Assembly (NCBI RefSeq): GCF_001949145.1
Contig: NW_019091441.1
Span: forward strand, 508,057 to 572,056
From: Acanthaster planci
Taxonomy: Eukaryota > Echinodermata > Asteroidea > Valvatida > Acanthasteridae
Direction of reading: 5' to 3'
Length of the DNA stretch: 64,000 bases
The notes under the pieces were generated by a model. The model worked only from the letters and a program-made list of their open reading frames with translations, was not told the origin of the DNA and did no database searches. Numbering within the stretch: position 1 is the first letter of the stretch; each line of letters opens with the position of its first letter. The position numbers were made by a program, and so were the translations under genes. Positions 11,190-22,200 of this stretch are shown piece by piece.

Positions 11190-11436
11190 TATGGCAGAGT
11201 AGGTAAGTATTTATCAGAGTCAATGTGTAAATAAGGCAAAAAAAACATGTGTCCGAATACTGGGCAACAGTCAAGCACTCGTTTACATGTACATGTACAG
11301 TAGTACATACCGTGTGTACGCGTTACATGCAGCCACGATCTCGGCGGATTTCCAGACCGTTCAAAAGTCACAATTTGCAGCGTGTCAACAACTGTCACAG
11401 AGAGTCATTTGCACTCCAGCTTTGTCATTATAGACT

Positions 11437-11454
11437 CCAGCACCGCTGCCACCA
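11437..11454 (-). promoter_or_regulatory. Retrotransposon primer-binding site
   Basis: Directly next to the LTR end (…GTAACA, - strand 11460-11455) lies TGGTGGCAGCGGTGCTGG. TGG immediately after an LTR ending in CA is how a tRNA primer-binding site starts. It is 250 bases before the gag start codon, as expected for a leader. The matching tRNA was not identified. Confidence 0.6.
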
Positions 11455-11615
11455 TGTTACATGACCCGGCAAGGGATTTACATCCTTTAGAAATTGGAGG
11501 GTATCTGCACTCGCTGGAGAGAGCTTTTATTTCTCAGACCGTCAGAATCCTGGCGACAGAGGGCGTACTTCCTTTTCTACTCAACATTAAGTATCTGATA
11601 GTAGACTTTACTACN
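11455..11615 (-). mobile_element. 5' LTR (3' part) of the Ty3/Gypsy copy
   Basis: On the - strand this segment contains AATAAA (11531-11526), then a short stretch ending in TAACA at 11455, followed by the primer-binding site. It is cut off by the run of N. The matching 3' LTR was not seen downstream of the integrase fragment, so the copy is truncated or rearranged. Confidence 0.55.
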
Positions 11616-12213
11616 NNNNNNNNNNNNNNNNNNNNNNNNNNNNNNNNNNNNNNNNNNNNNNNNNNNNNNNNNNNNNNNNNNNNNNNNNNNNNNNNNNNNN
11701 NNNNNNNNNNNNNNNNNNNNNNNNNNNNNNNNNNNNNNNNNNNNNNNNNNNNNNNNNNNNNNNNNNNNNNNNNNNNNNNNNNNNNNNNNNNNNNNNNNNN
11801 NNNNNNNNNNNNNNNNNNNNNNNNNNNNNNNNNNNNNNNNNNNNNNNNNNNNNNNNNNNNNNNNNNNNNNNNNNNNNNNNNNNNNNNNNNNNNNNNNNNN
11901 NNNNNNNNNNNNNNNNNNNNNNNNNNNNNNNNNNNNNNNNNNNNNNNNNNNNNNNNNNNNNNNNNNNNNNNNNNNNNNNNNNNNNNNNNNNNNNNNNNNN
12001 NNNNNNNNNNNNNNNNNNNNNNNNNNNNNNNNNNNNNNNNNNNNNNNNNNNNNNNNNNNNNNNNNNNNNNNNNNNNNNNNNNNNNNNNNNNNNNNNNNNN
12101 NNNNNNNNNNNNNNNNNNNNNNNNNNNNNNNNNNNNNNNNNNNNNNNNNNNNNNNNNNNNNNNNNNNNNNNNNNNNNNNNNNNNNNNNNNNNNNNNNNNN
12201 NNNNNNNNNNNNN
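11616..12213. other. Assembly gap (598 N)
   Basis: Unknown sequence. Both flanks carry the same motif: AAGTATCTGATAGTAGACTT before the gap and AAGTATCTGACTGTAGGACT after it, each followed by TTACTAC. The gap therefore probably hides a tandem or LTR-internal repeat. The gap length is not reliable evidence of true distance. Confidence 0.99.
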
Positions 12214-12249
12214 TCTTCAAGTATCTGACTGTAGGACTTTACTACTGAT

Positions 12250-15200
12250 GAGTGTGTATGTGGGAACCTCCCAGCACCAAAAGATGTTGAATTGAGTTCC
12301 AGTGAACAGAATTCACTTGAGGCCATGTCAAACAAGGGTGGATCTAGAGGGCAGTGGTGGGGATTTTTTTTTACAAGTAATACTTCCTAGGCAAGTAGGA
12401 AAGAAAGTAATCAGCAGTATATTTATCATCATATAGTAGCACCAAATTCCTAACAAAACACCGTTTGATTTTCTCTCTCCAACATTGTGCTGAAGGAGCC
12501 CAAAGCCGCATTTGCTTTTAATTTGCCTCCCTCCAACACCGAAAGCTACTGCCAGAGGAGCCAACAAGGACATGCCCCTATCCCCTCTAAAAGAAAATGG
12601 AGCCCCAACTTTTTTTTTTAAATATCCGAATTTTTTGGTAAACCCCCCCCCAAAAAAAATTGGTTCTGGAACTGTCTTGACAAACCCAACCTCGTGGAAT
12701 GGCCATATCTACTTCAAGTAATCTGTCATGAGTCCACCACACACTCAAGAGCAACTAATGCCACAGGCATTGTGCCAACGTTTGTACAAAATAATGGCCA
12801 GTAGTCTAAACAGTAGCCAATGCTTTCTCTTCTGCCACTAACTGATTAACTGAAACTCGCGACCATTTTGTTTCTTTTCAATCGATGAGGGAGTGCTTCC
12901 ACTCAAGGCGGATATATGCTCAGAAAAAGGCTAGGCAGCTCTGTGCCCTAAATGCCTGTATAACTAAAGGGGACACCCTTCTTGAAAAATGAGTCAACAC
13001 CCAATTATAATCCAAAGTTGGTAATACTAGCATGCTGAATTGCAGGTGTTAAAAGTTGACACTTCTTTTCTGTGCAAATTTTTATAAGTACATGTACAAG
13101 TATTATCTTTAAAGTTGCTGATGTATAGTCACACACAGAGCTTAATCTGCACATGGTCCTGGGAGAAATAAAGCAAATTGATTCACTCTTCTGATATTTT
13201 CAGTATTAACAGTTTATTGCAACTATGTGGCAGTATAATATTGCAATGAGGTGTATTTAATTAATGGATGGAATATAACATGTTTAAAGTATGGTAAACA
13301 TAACTTAATAAGCTACCTGTTGATGCTAGTACTTCAACTGTGTGTCGCTACAAACAAAATCTTTGCGTGAATAGCCTCAACATTAGTGCTGATTAGATTT
13401 GGGTGGTAAACTGTTGATGAGTTTTACTCTGGAACATTTTACTGGGATACTGCAACTTGGTAGTTTTGTACTGACCAGCTGGGACTTACCCCAAGAAACA
13501 GAACATCATTAGAAAAAAGCTTCAGATGACGTGTATATGCATTGATGGGAGCGTATTTCATGGAGGATTTTTACTACACAGAAACCGGTTACCTTTATGG
13601 CATATGTATTAGTATTAACTTGGACGTCTTTTGTTAAGTATGGAAATCTACTCCAAGATATTTTGTTTCAGGAAATAAGGCCCAAGTGGTCAAGTTATAA
13701 ATTATGTAACTGAGGTGGTACACAATAATGTCTACACTAGGTACGTCAACTGTTAGCTCTTGTTCGTTTTTGTTTTCCGCATAGGAAAAAAAAGAAATCA
13801 GTGAATGCCACAGTACTGTGAAAACACAAACAAGTATCCAAGATTTAAGCAATACAAAAGTGTCATCAGTTGTGCTGCTCTGTATGCATTGATCTGAACT
13901 TGAAAACTCAACCAACTGATCATCATGAAAATAAAACTCTGACCTGCATATGAACTTATCAAGAATTCTTTCATTTTTCGGAACAATTAATACAATTCCA
14001 AAACAGATTACTTGAATCACCGAAGAATGTACACTATTTATAATGCAACAAAGTTTAACATCATTGTCTCTCGAAACATGTCACGGCAACTATATCAAAG
14101 GTTGGATCACTTCACTGAATTTTACTTCAACAAATGGCTCAGAAAATTTAATACACAGGTGCTCAGAGGATGCCATACAAGGTTTCAAAAATTTTGTATT
14201 TTGTGAAATTTTGTATCGTGAAGAAAATGTACCACAATATCATTATGGGCTACCCCCAAAGATTAGATCTTTACTGGCCTGCCCTACTTGTAAAAATCAA
14301 ACCATGATGTTCAAGAAGTTGTAGTTGTCAATCAGTGCTAACAGTAAATTGTCAAGCTGGGATTACATTTTAACAGACGGTTGATTAATTTTTTACAGTT
14401 TATGTTCGACTGTTTTTCCTGTTGCCTTCCTACCAACATTTGAACGCTAAACTCTAATGGTTAGTTCTTTTCCTCTTTAACCCCAGTCCTCAGTCCACCT
14501 GGTGAAGGATTAAGGTCTGTAGCTACATACAACACCTTCTAGTTTCACACTCTGTACTTGCCTGGGCAAATTTAATTTCTCTGGGAAAAAAAAAACCAGT
14601 ACAAATTTACTACACGTCTTCATGCAAAATGGAAAGTGTGTGTGTGTGTGGGGGGGCAGAGATGATTCTAACATGGTTCACTGCAAAGACTCTGACATGC
14701 CATAATGTGGAAATGTTTGCAGTAATGAGCAGATATATAAGATTAACCCACCTTCCCAAAAGTTATACACAAGTAAATGGATTTTGTGAAAGGGATCTGA
14801 TAGTTCAAATCATAGAGGATTTATCCTAAATGTATATGTAATTTTGGGGGACCTTTTCCAATCAATGATCACCACTGAATGTATTGTCAAAGTGTGGCTC
14901 AGTATGTACTTTGCATGGAAAGTATGTGTCCAAAGTAGTCACAGGGTGAAACGCTTCACCAAGTGTACTTATGCTGACGTTAGACACAGGATCATCATTC
15001 ACTGTGAGTTACAAAGGCAGATCCTGCTTTGCCAATTGATGTCAACATATCCAGAGCACCCATGAGTTTGGTCTGACCCTGGCTGAAAAAGGAGTCATTC
15101 ATAGCATGCTCTGTGAGGAGTCCAAATGGGAATATTTGCACATCATACCAATCAGAACAATGAGGGGATAATTGTCACAGTAATTAACAACCAATCAAAC

Positions 15201-18200
15201 TGCAGAAATTGTAATGCTGTTGCCAGTCCTCATTCCACAAAGGCCAGGTTACCAGTCTAAATCCTACTCCTGATGGGACAGTTTTATTAGTATCTACACG
15301 AACTAGTATTATTCATTTTGCATTAAAGACTAATTTAGTCTTTGAGCTAAAAGCAATGCATGTACATCACGCCAGCGTAACTATACTAAGCCATGTTTAT
15401 TAAGCTGCTCCCCTAGTAAGGCTACTCCTACAGTACTTTCAGGGTGTAGGGAAAGTGGGCATTGTGAAAAGATAAAATATAAACATAATCCCTTCAGATA
15501 CTGATCAACATATTTATATACTTAATCAAACCATAACATGTGCATTCCGATCTAGTCTGCTACGCCAGGTGATAAATCTTGCATAATATATCAACACAAA
15601 ATTGAACAATTTCTTTTTTTTTTTATAATCAAGACTTATTATCCGGCTTTGCCTACAAACATATGTGCTTTGGAAGATACCATTGGTGATATACAGGGAT
15701 GTGCATTTGCTACAATATATATAGATGCTATTTCAACTAGCCTTGCTGTTCATTATCTGGTGCACATCAAATCTGGTGCAATATAACCATTTCCATTCAG
15801 TAAATGCATAAATCACTTGGTAATTTCAATAATCACTTAATAATTTACAATATAATATTCAGAGCATATACTCACTAAACTGTGAAAAGCTGCTAGTAAA
15901 AAATTTAAATCTGAAAGAACTATAATGGTAATTACACTTATGAACACGTTCTTTGTCATACAAAGCTATCATACTTGAATAGATTCAATTTATTAAACGT
16001 GCTTCAAAAACACTCGTGCGTTTCTTTAAGTTAGCGAGGGTTCAAGTTGCTGGCTGATTTGTTCATGTGAGGTAGAGAGTACCGCATGATCACCACTTCA
16101 AGAGTGACCTATGGCAGAAAATTGGTGCCCCACCATTCTGAAACCAGGCCGTAGAATTTTAGCTATTACTGGACATATGCATCAACACTCCAAGTTCTAC
16201 GACTTTCATTGCCTGTAAGTGTAACTATCAGAGTTTCCTGCGGACAGTTGTTTTTTTACTTCACACCACTTTGAAGTATAAAAATTAATTGGGGGGGGGG
16301 GATTTTCGAACATCAAAATCACTTACTTCAGCCTTATTTGGGAATAGTGGGTCACACTCTCTTCTGCACAAACACTTCCATTACATGTAGTACTGCTCAA
16401 CTTTCGGCAACACTGACCAGAAAATCTTACTGAAAGAACCAACTTCCCCATTACAACACTTAAATGAGGTAAATAAAATATAAAATGCAAACTGTTTATA
16501 AAACCATGCCTCTTTGAATGACCTTATGGGTATGATTTTGAACCCAAAAATTTACTTCATTTTACTCATTTTAGACTATACAGTCTTGGCAAAAGTACTT
16601 CATGGAAACATCATCCTCTGTTATAGCATTCTCTTTGATCGTAATCAAGCCGAACAACTTTTTTACCTCGGCGCTAACTTAAAAACTGCACTGGCAATGT
16701 AAACTCATAAAAACCTGGTAAATAGTGAAATTTTCTCTTAAATGTAACACAAAAACCAACTACTTTACACTATCGTTTAGTTATTTGATGTGTTTTATGT
16801 AACAGTATTTACAGTAAGTTTTGAAACATGGCAAACCCTGAGAAAGTCTCAAACGCAACACAGGATAGTGAGCCACAGCACTGGGCCGATGAAATCTAAC
16901 AATCAGTGCAATCTCCACTCCAAATCTTGATGGCTTCCTGTTCCTATGACAACCCTTGCCATTAAAGCTTTGTTTAGTTACATTCAACTGAAGAATAGAA
17001 AGGTTGTATAATGTACATATGTTTGCCCCGCCTATAATTATGCTGATGAATTTAAGTACAAATGACAAGAAATTGAGTGAAAACAGCTTGTGACCTGCCT
17101 CTCATAATAGCTATCCACTCAACTTCAACTCACCATACTTGAACAGTTGTTTAATCTTCCCCGAGGTTCACTAAGTCACTTTAAAAAATCATGGCAAGCA
17201 GAAGATGTTTTGGCATAAACAAAGCAAAATTAAAAAAATCTCAATTAACTCTAAAACATTTTTATAATGATAAATTAAAAGTTAGATACATACATGCTCA
17301 TCAACTCTAAAAACTAACTGATATAGTCTTACACATAAGGTTGCATTCACTCGCTGAATATGAAAGCTGTCTGAATATACATTTTGCATAAAAAGAATAT
17401 GAACAGTTCATCTTAAACCCCACAGAATGTTTTATTGCACACACAAAACCGTACAAGTTTCATAAAAATGCTCATAAGCAAACAAACCCATCTTATTTGA
17501 AGTCTTCCAGTTCTTTTACAAATCCTCCCTATAAATTACTTAAGTTAGTGAAACAGAAAGCCAAGTGCAACTCAATCAAAAGGGTATGGCAGACACTGTC
17601 AATTCACTGCTGAAACAAAGTCCACATAGCGTAAATTAAACTGAGGGCGAGGCTAAAATCTCAGTGGCCAAAGGTGATGTCTGAAGACACACTGCTTCAC
17701 TTGGCTGACTGCCACATTTCTGACAAGGGGGATTTGTTATATTTTGGTAGAAAAGTTCTGCCGAGTTGTTTAAATTACTAAGTGAATACTGATATTGAGA
17801 ATCCCCTTCCGCAGTACTCACTTCATGCATAAATAAACTTTTGTGCAATGCTGAAATCTAATGACAGCTAAACAACTCTGAATACTATGCTTGAATACTG
17901 AATACATTTAATACTTGTTTTCTTTTTGAACCAAAACCTCGGGAGACTTCCAAAGAAACAGGAATGGCCAATTACTACTCACATGTAAACACAAAAGCTG
18001 CCAGATTTTTTGAACCTCAAGAAAGGACAGTGTGTGATTTGCTAACACCCACTACTCCCAACAAGTACGACTGCTGTCCTGACTTGACTGTAGGCATTCT
18101 ACCAATGATCTGCTCTTACACAGGTTACCTGTGAGGTTAATTCAAACACCTCAACTGCTGCCAAGTTCCCAGAGCAAGGTTTGATGCATACACACACACA

Positions 18201-19081
18201 CCTATATTCAATTGCACCAATTCCTGCAATAGACACAGGCTTAAAATGCCAGTAAAAATCGTTTCCAGTGGTTTTGCCATCCTTTATATGCACAAGCTGT
18301 TGCATTACACAACACAGTGTAAAGCTTGAAACTTGTACGTTTGACCTCTCAAGCCCAAATCTTTCTATCGAAAAAAGCTGGAATGAAAGAAACAGACTGG
18401 AACATGAAATCTGTAGTGATAGTAATTGTTCAGGTATCTTTTTGAGCAGTACATAGGCAACTTGACTTTATTATAATGAACCCTTTCAACCATACCAAAA
18501 AGTACAGGTATGTTAGACAGTCTCAGTGGAGCTTCATTACCTTTTGCAACTGACTTTTTGGGGGAAGGGGGATGACCACATTTTCTTGAAAGTGGAATAA
18601 TTCTTGACGCCAGAACTAACCCTCCAAAAATATCTGACAGCCTTAGTTAAGTTTCCCATGAAGTAGATTCTTGATGTTCTTACTCTTGACAAGTCTCAGG
18701 ATCTCTGGTTTAGTTTTGGATACCAGAGGAACTTTTGAAGGGTAGTGCGTTTCTGGCTGTAAAGGGCTAGTGCAAACAATTTTAATAGGAGATCCCCTTG
18801 TTATGCAAGATATAGCAAACATGGTTGCGCCGGCTAGTTTGTTCTAAGCTTCCAGCATGCATTAAAAAACAGTAGAGGCATAATCTTACACAAACTTCAA
18901 GACCTCATTAAGATTCTACTGCAGTTCTGCAATACCCCAGCAAAAGGAACCTCCGATGACGACAGGAAGGACTGAATCTGACCATGCATAAAGATGCCAG
19001 AATGGAACTGAGCCAGTCACAAACTTCAAGGGGCATAACAAGAGGGAAGGATGGGGTTGAGCGTGATGTCCCGATGATTGA
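12250..19081. other. Intergenic sequence and possible PDE 3' UTR
   Basis: No gene recognised. Reading frames here are short and composition-driven. Homopolymer-rich sequence (A, C and T runs) at 12350-12660 looks like an old repeat. The AT-rich stretch nearest 19081 may be 3' UTR of the phosphodiesterase gene. Candidate polyadenylation signals on the - strand (AATAAA, seen as TTTATT) include 18472-18467, 17436-17431 and 13218-13213; which one is used cannot be decided from sequence. Confidence 0.5.
14477..14520. repeat. Second, eroded copy of the TTAA-flanked mini-element
   Basis: TTAACCCC at 14477-14484 is followed by agtcctcagtccacc and ggtgaaggatt, which match the reverse complement of the 8794-8852 element (agtcctcagtcctcc, ggtgaaggatt). 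The far end has decayed. This shows the mini-element is a family and not a unique palindrome. Confidence 0.6.
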
Positions 19082-19290
19082 CTAAAGCAGGAGACAGAAG
19101 CTGCTGCGGTTCTTACTGGGGGCCAGGGCCTCCTTACACTGACTGCTGACCACATTACTGACGCGGCCGTGCTCCCCGCTAGTGGTGCTACCCCTGGAGT
19201 TCCTCTGGTTCTTGCTCTGGGTTGCGGCTTCTACTCCCTTTGATGAGGCGGCTTCTTCCTGAGCCTGCTTGGCGAGATAGGCTTTCTCAT
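19082..19290 (-). CDS. PDE5/6-like: PDE terminal coding exon with CAAX box
   Basis: Acceptor gtccttattag (AG 19292-19291); starts in phase 1 to complete Asp, encodes [18 protein letters not shown], a Ser/Asn/Gly-rich spacer and NRSSFCLLL, then TAG at 19084-19082. CLLL fits the CaaX rule with terminal Leu, which usually directs geranylgeranylation; a Ser/Lys-containing stretch precedes it. The phase matches the ends of both exon A and exon B. Confidence 0.9.
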
Positions 19291-22200
19291 CTAATAAGGA
19301 CATTTGGGCATGATGAAAACCAAATCAGTGTGGTGGCTGATGATATAGGACTATATCATATAAAAGGCATAAATGTTGGCATCTCCTGCGACAAGTTCTT
19401 TTTTCTCTTAAACTGTGCTAGTGTGGTACTCTTTGATACTCTGGGCAATGAGAATTTCTGCATGTGCATTGCAGCCTAAATGTCCTTATCAATATTGCAC
19501 CTGTTGAAAGTACAGAGGTGGACATGCAATGGCGATTGATGCCATATTGTTACTATTGGTGATCACACGAGCCCGAGCGGAACACAGAATGTAGTGCATC
19601 TGTGTCTGGAACACAGACACACTGCATTATTCCTTGTTCCACCAGCACGAGCGTGATAACGAATTTATTTTCAAGCAAACTTGACGTGCAGTAAAGAAAG
19701 TGAAGGGGCCTATATGCACTTTACATAAAAAAGAAGACAAAAAATATCATACGGTATCATCAAAGGAGCATGGGGATTATTTGAGTTTTAACTTATTGCA
19801 ATAACAATAGTAACAGGGCTTATACTAAGAACAGAAATTATTAGAATTGTATGTGATGTCTAACACGTGACAATCAGCATGGGCAAACACGCCACTTTTG
19901 AATTTACAGTCAAGCAGATGTGCATTTACTTTTAGCGTAAAAATAGCACAACGCATTGAGTTAGAACAGTGCATTATGCAGGGTTTGATATAAACCGTGC
20001 AATATGGTTGTATATCACACTGTTTGTTGCCGTGGATCAACCAATCAGAACTGAGCGTTCAAGTTTGCCTGATAATGTCTGTTTGAAGAGTGCTCTGAGC
20101 ACGTGTGTCTTCCCATGTATTTGCCAGTCCATACCCTTACCACTCATTTGGATTTGGCTTAATTCATATTACCACCAAGAAATCACTCAAGAACAACTAC
20201 AGCAATGCACTGTTTTAAGCTGCAGTGTGTCCGACTTGCCAACAATCATCCAGCAACATGTCAGTGTTAAGAAACAGCAGATGATGAATGTGTCAATGTA
20301 AAGCTTTCTATATTCCATTTCAATGGTTTGTGAACTGTCTTCATCGCCAGGTTGTCATTCGGGCTTTTTAAAAGCTTATTCTTTGAACTTTACTGGTTTT
20401 TCAAGATTGCTGGATAACTGGAGAGTAAAATAACTTGTACTTTGCTACTCACTTTAGATGAAAAAATCCCTTCCCCATAAAACAAATCAGGTGCTTTTGA
20501 GCATGTCAATTGTTAATCCTTGGTCTTCTTCACTCTCCCCCCCCCCAAATACAGGGTTCAATACTGGTCTGTTTGAACATAGATTTATTTCCATGTTCTC
20601 CAACTGGGTCAATGGATTTATCATCAAGCAAACAATTCAACAAATTCACAAAGTCAACCACCATCAGACACGCACACACACACACTACCTGTGTGAAGCA
20701 GTGAGTGCTACGTGCACTGCACAGTAATTATCAATGAGGCAAACAAAAAGAGTATTGATCTATGATTGGCCAGTGGGATCAACCAATCAGCACTGGAGAT
20801 CCAAAGTTTTGCTTGAAGATAAATGTTTGTTAGAATAAAGGCACCACACACAAGCATGCATTTAAGCTTCATTCAAGTGATTTTTACAGCGTTCAGAACT
20901 TGAATTAAGCCCGTAAAGACAGCCTGCAAAGAGAGCACTGCCCAATCAGCAGCAGCCAGTTACTTCCATGCCATGGGGAGTAGATTTGCAAACATTCAGG
21001 CTTAGTGTGCAAAGCCTACATTTGCTTGTTACTCTCTATACCTGCAGGTGTAGGACAATGTTTGGTATGCATTTCTCCCAGATCATATGACACAAATGGT
21101 CAGTGATTACCTTCTGTGCCATCTTGAAATAACCACGATGCATGAGTATACTACAAGCTTGATTGAGTACATGTAAGTGACTTGGGATATTTATGCTAAC
21201 GTGTGAATGCCACACAATGTACCGTGGCAAGTTTGACTGCAACGCAGTCCATGTCTACTACTGAAGCTTTGATATTAACATAGCCTAGTGTGGCCAGGCG
21301 GTAAAAAACAGCAGATGCACTTTGATTCATCTCCAGTTATAAATCACGTGAACCGTCATTATTCTGGTGCAATCCCACATAAATTTAACAAATTAAAAGA
21401 CAAATTATAGTAGCTGTTTGACAGCTCGCCAAAAAGCTGATATGGGCAGGCTTCTTTACTGTCATTGCAAAGCCCATGCACTGTAAAAATAACCATAATC
21501 ACAATGAGTGCATTCCAAGATGAAGCTGTCTGTGTAGGGTGACAAGACAGTGAATTTGCATAGCATGCAGACACCATGCACAAGCAAGAAATACACTACA
21601 TGCAAATCAACACAAGGTGACGTCATGACGAGGAGAAAAAAAAGCCTCAATTATTACCATCTGTTTAAAAAGTACACAATGAATATAATCCCTGAAGGTT
21701 ACATCCTAAAATGAGTTTCAAGGATGTACAAATGTCAGTAGGAAAGGAAAGGAAAAGGGGAAAAAAAAGATTATTTGGCGGACATGCATGTGTCTGAAAA
21801 TGACCAGAAATTGAGATATATTTCCTGTGAAATATTGGCCCACTGCAGAATCTTCCCCCAGGTGTAACTAATCATGAATTTAATAGTAGTGCTCTCACAG
21901 GACCATAGCATATGTGTACATGTACCACTGTGACATACAATACATCATTCACCAGACCATGCATAGTTCCGTATGTGTTATATCAGGCATTCAAAATGCT
22001 CTCTAACAGTGGAACTCACCGCTGAATTCCACTCCTAAAAATCAACACATGAAAAGCAACAGAAAAAAATGACGGCTTGCAATATCAGCCTCCTACACAA
22101 GTACCGTGAATCAATTATTGTTATTCACACTACGATCTACATATCAGCATTTGGAATGCTCCTAATGTGAGGTAACTTCAGGCCGTGTTGAAATACAGAC

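Noticed and set aside
11382-12335. Long open frames (228-288 codons) on both strands.
   Set aside because: They consist almost entirely of the unknown bases in the gap and carry no sequence information.
21618-21625. Full cAMP-response element TGACGTCA in an intron.
   Set aside because: An 8-base palindrome is expected about once per 65 kb by chance; no supporting neighbouring sites.
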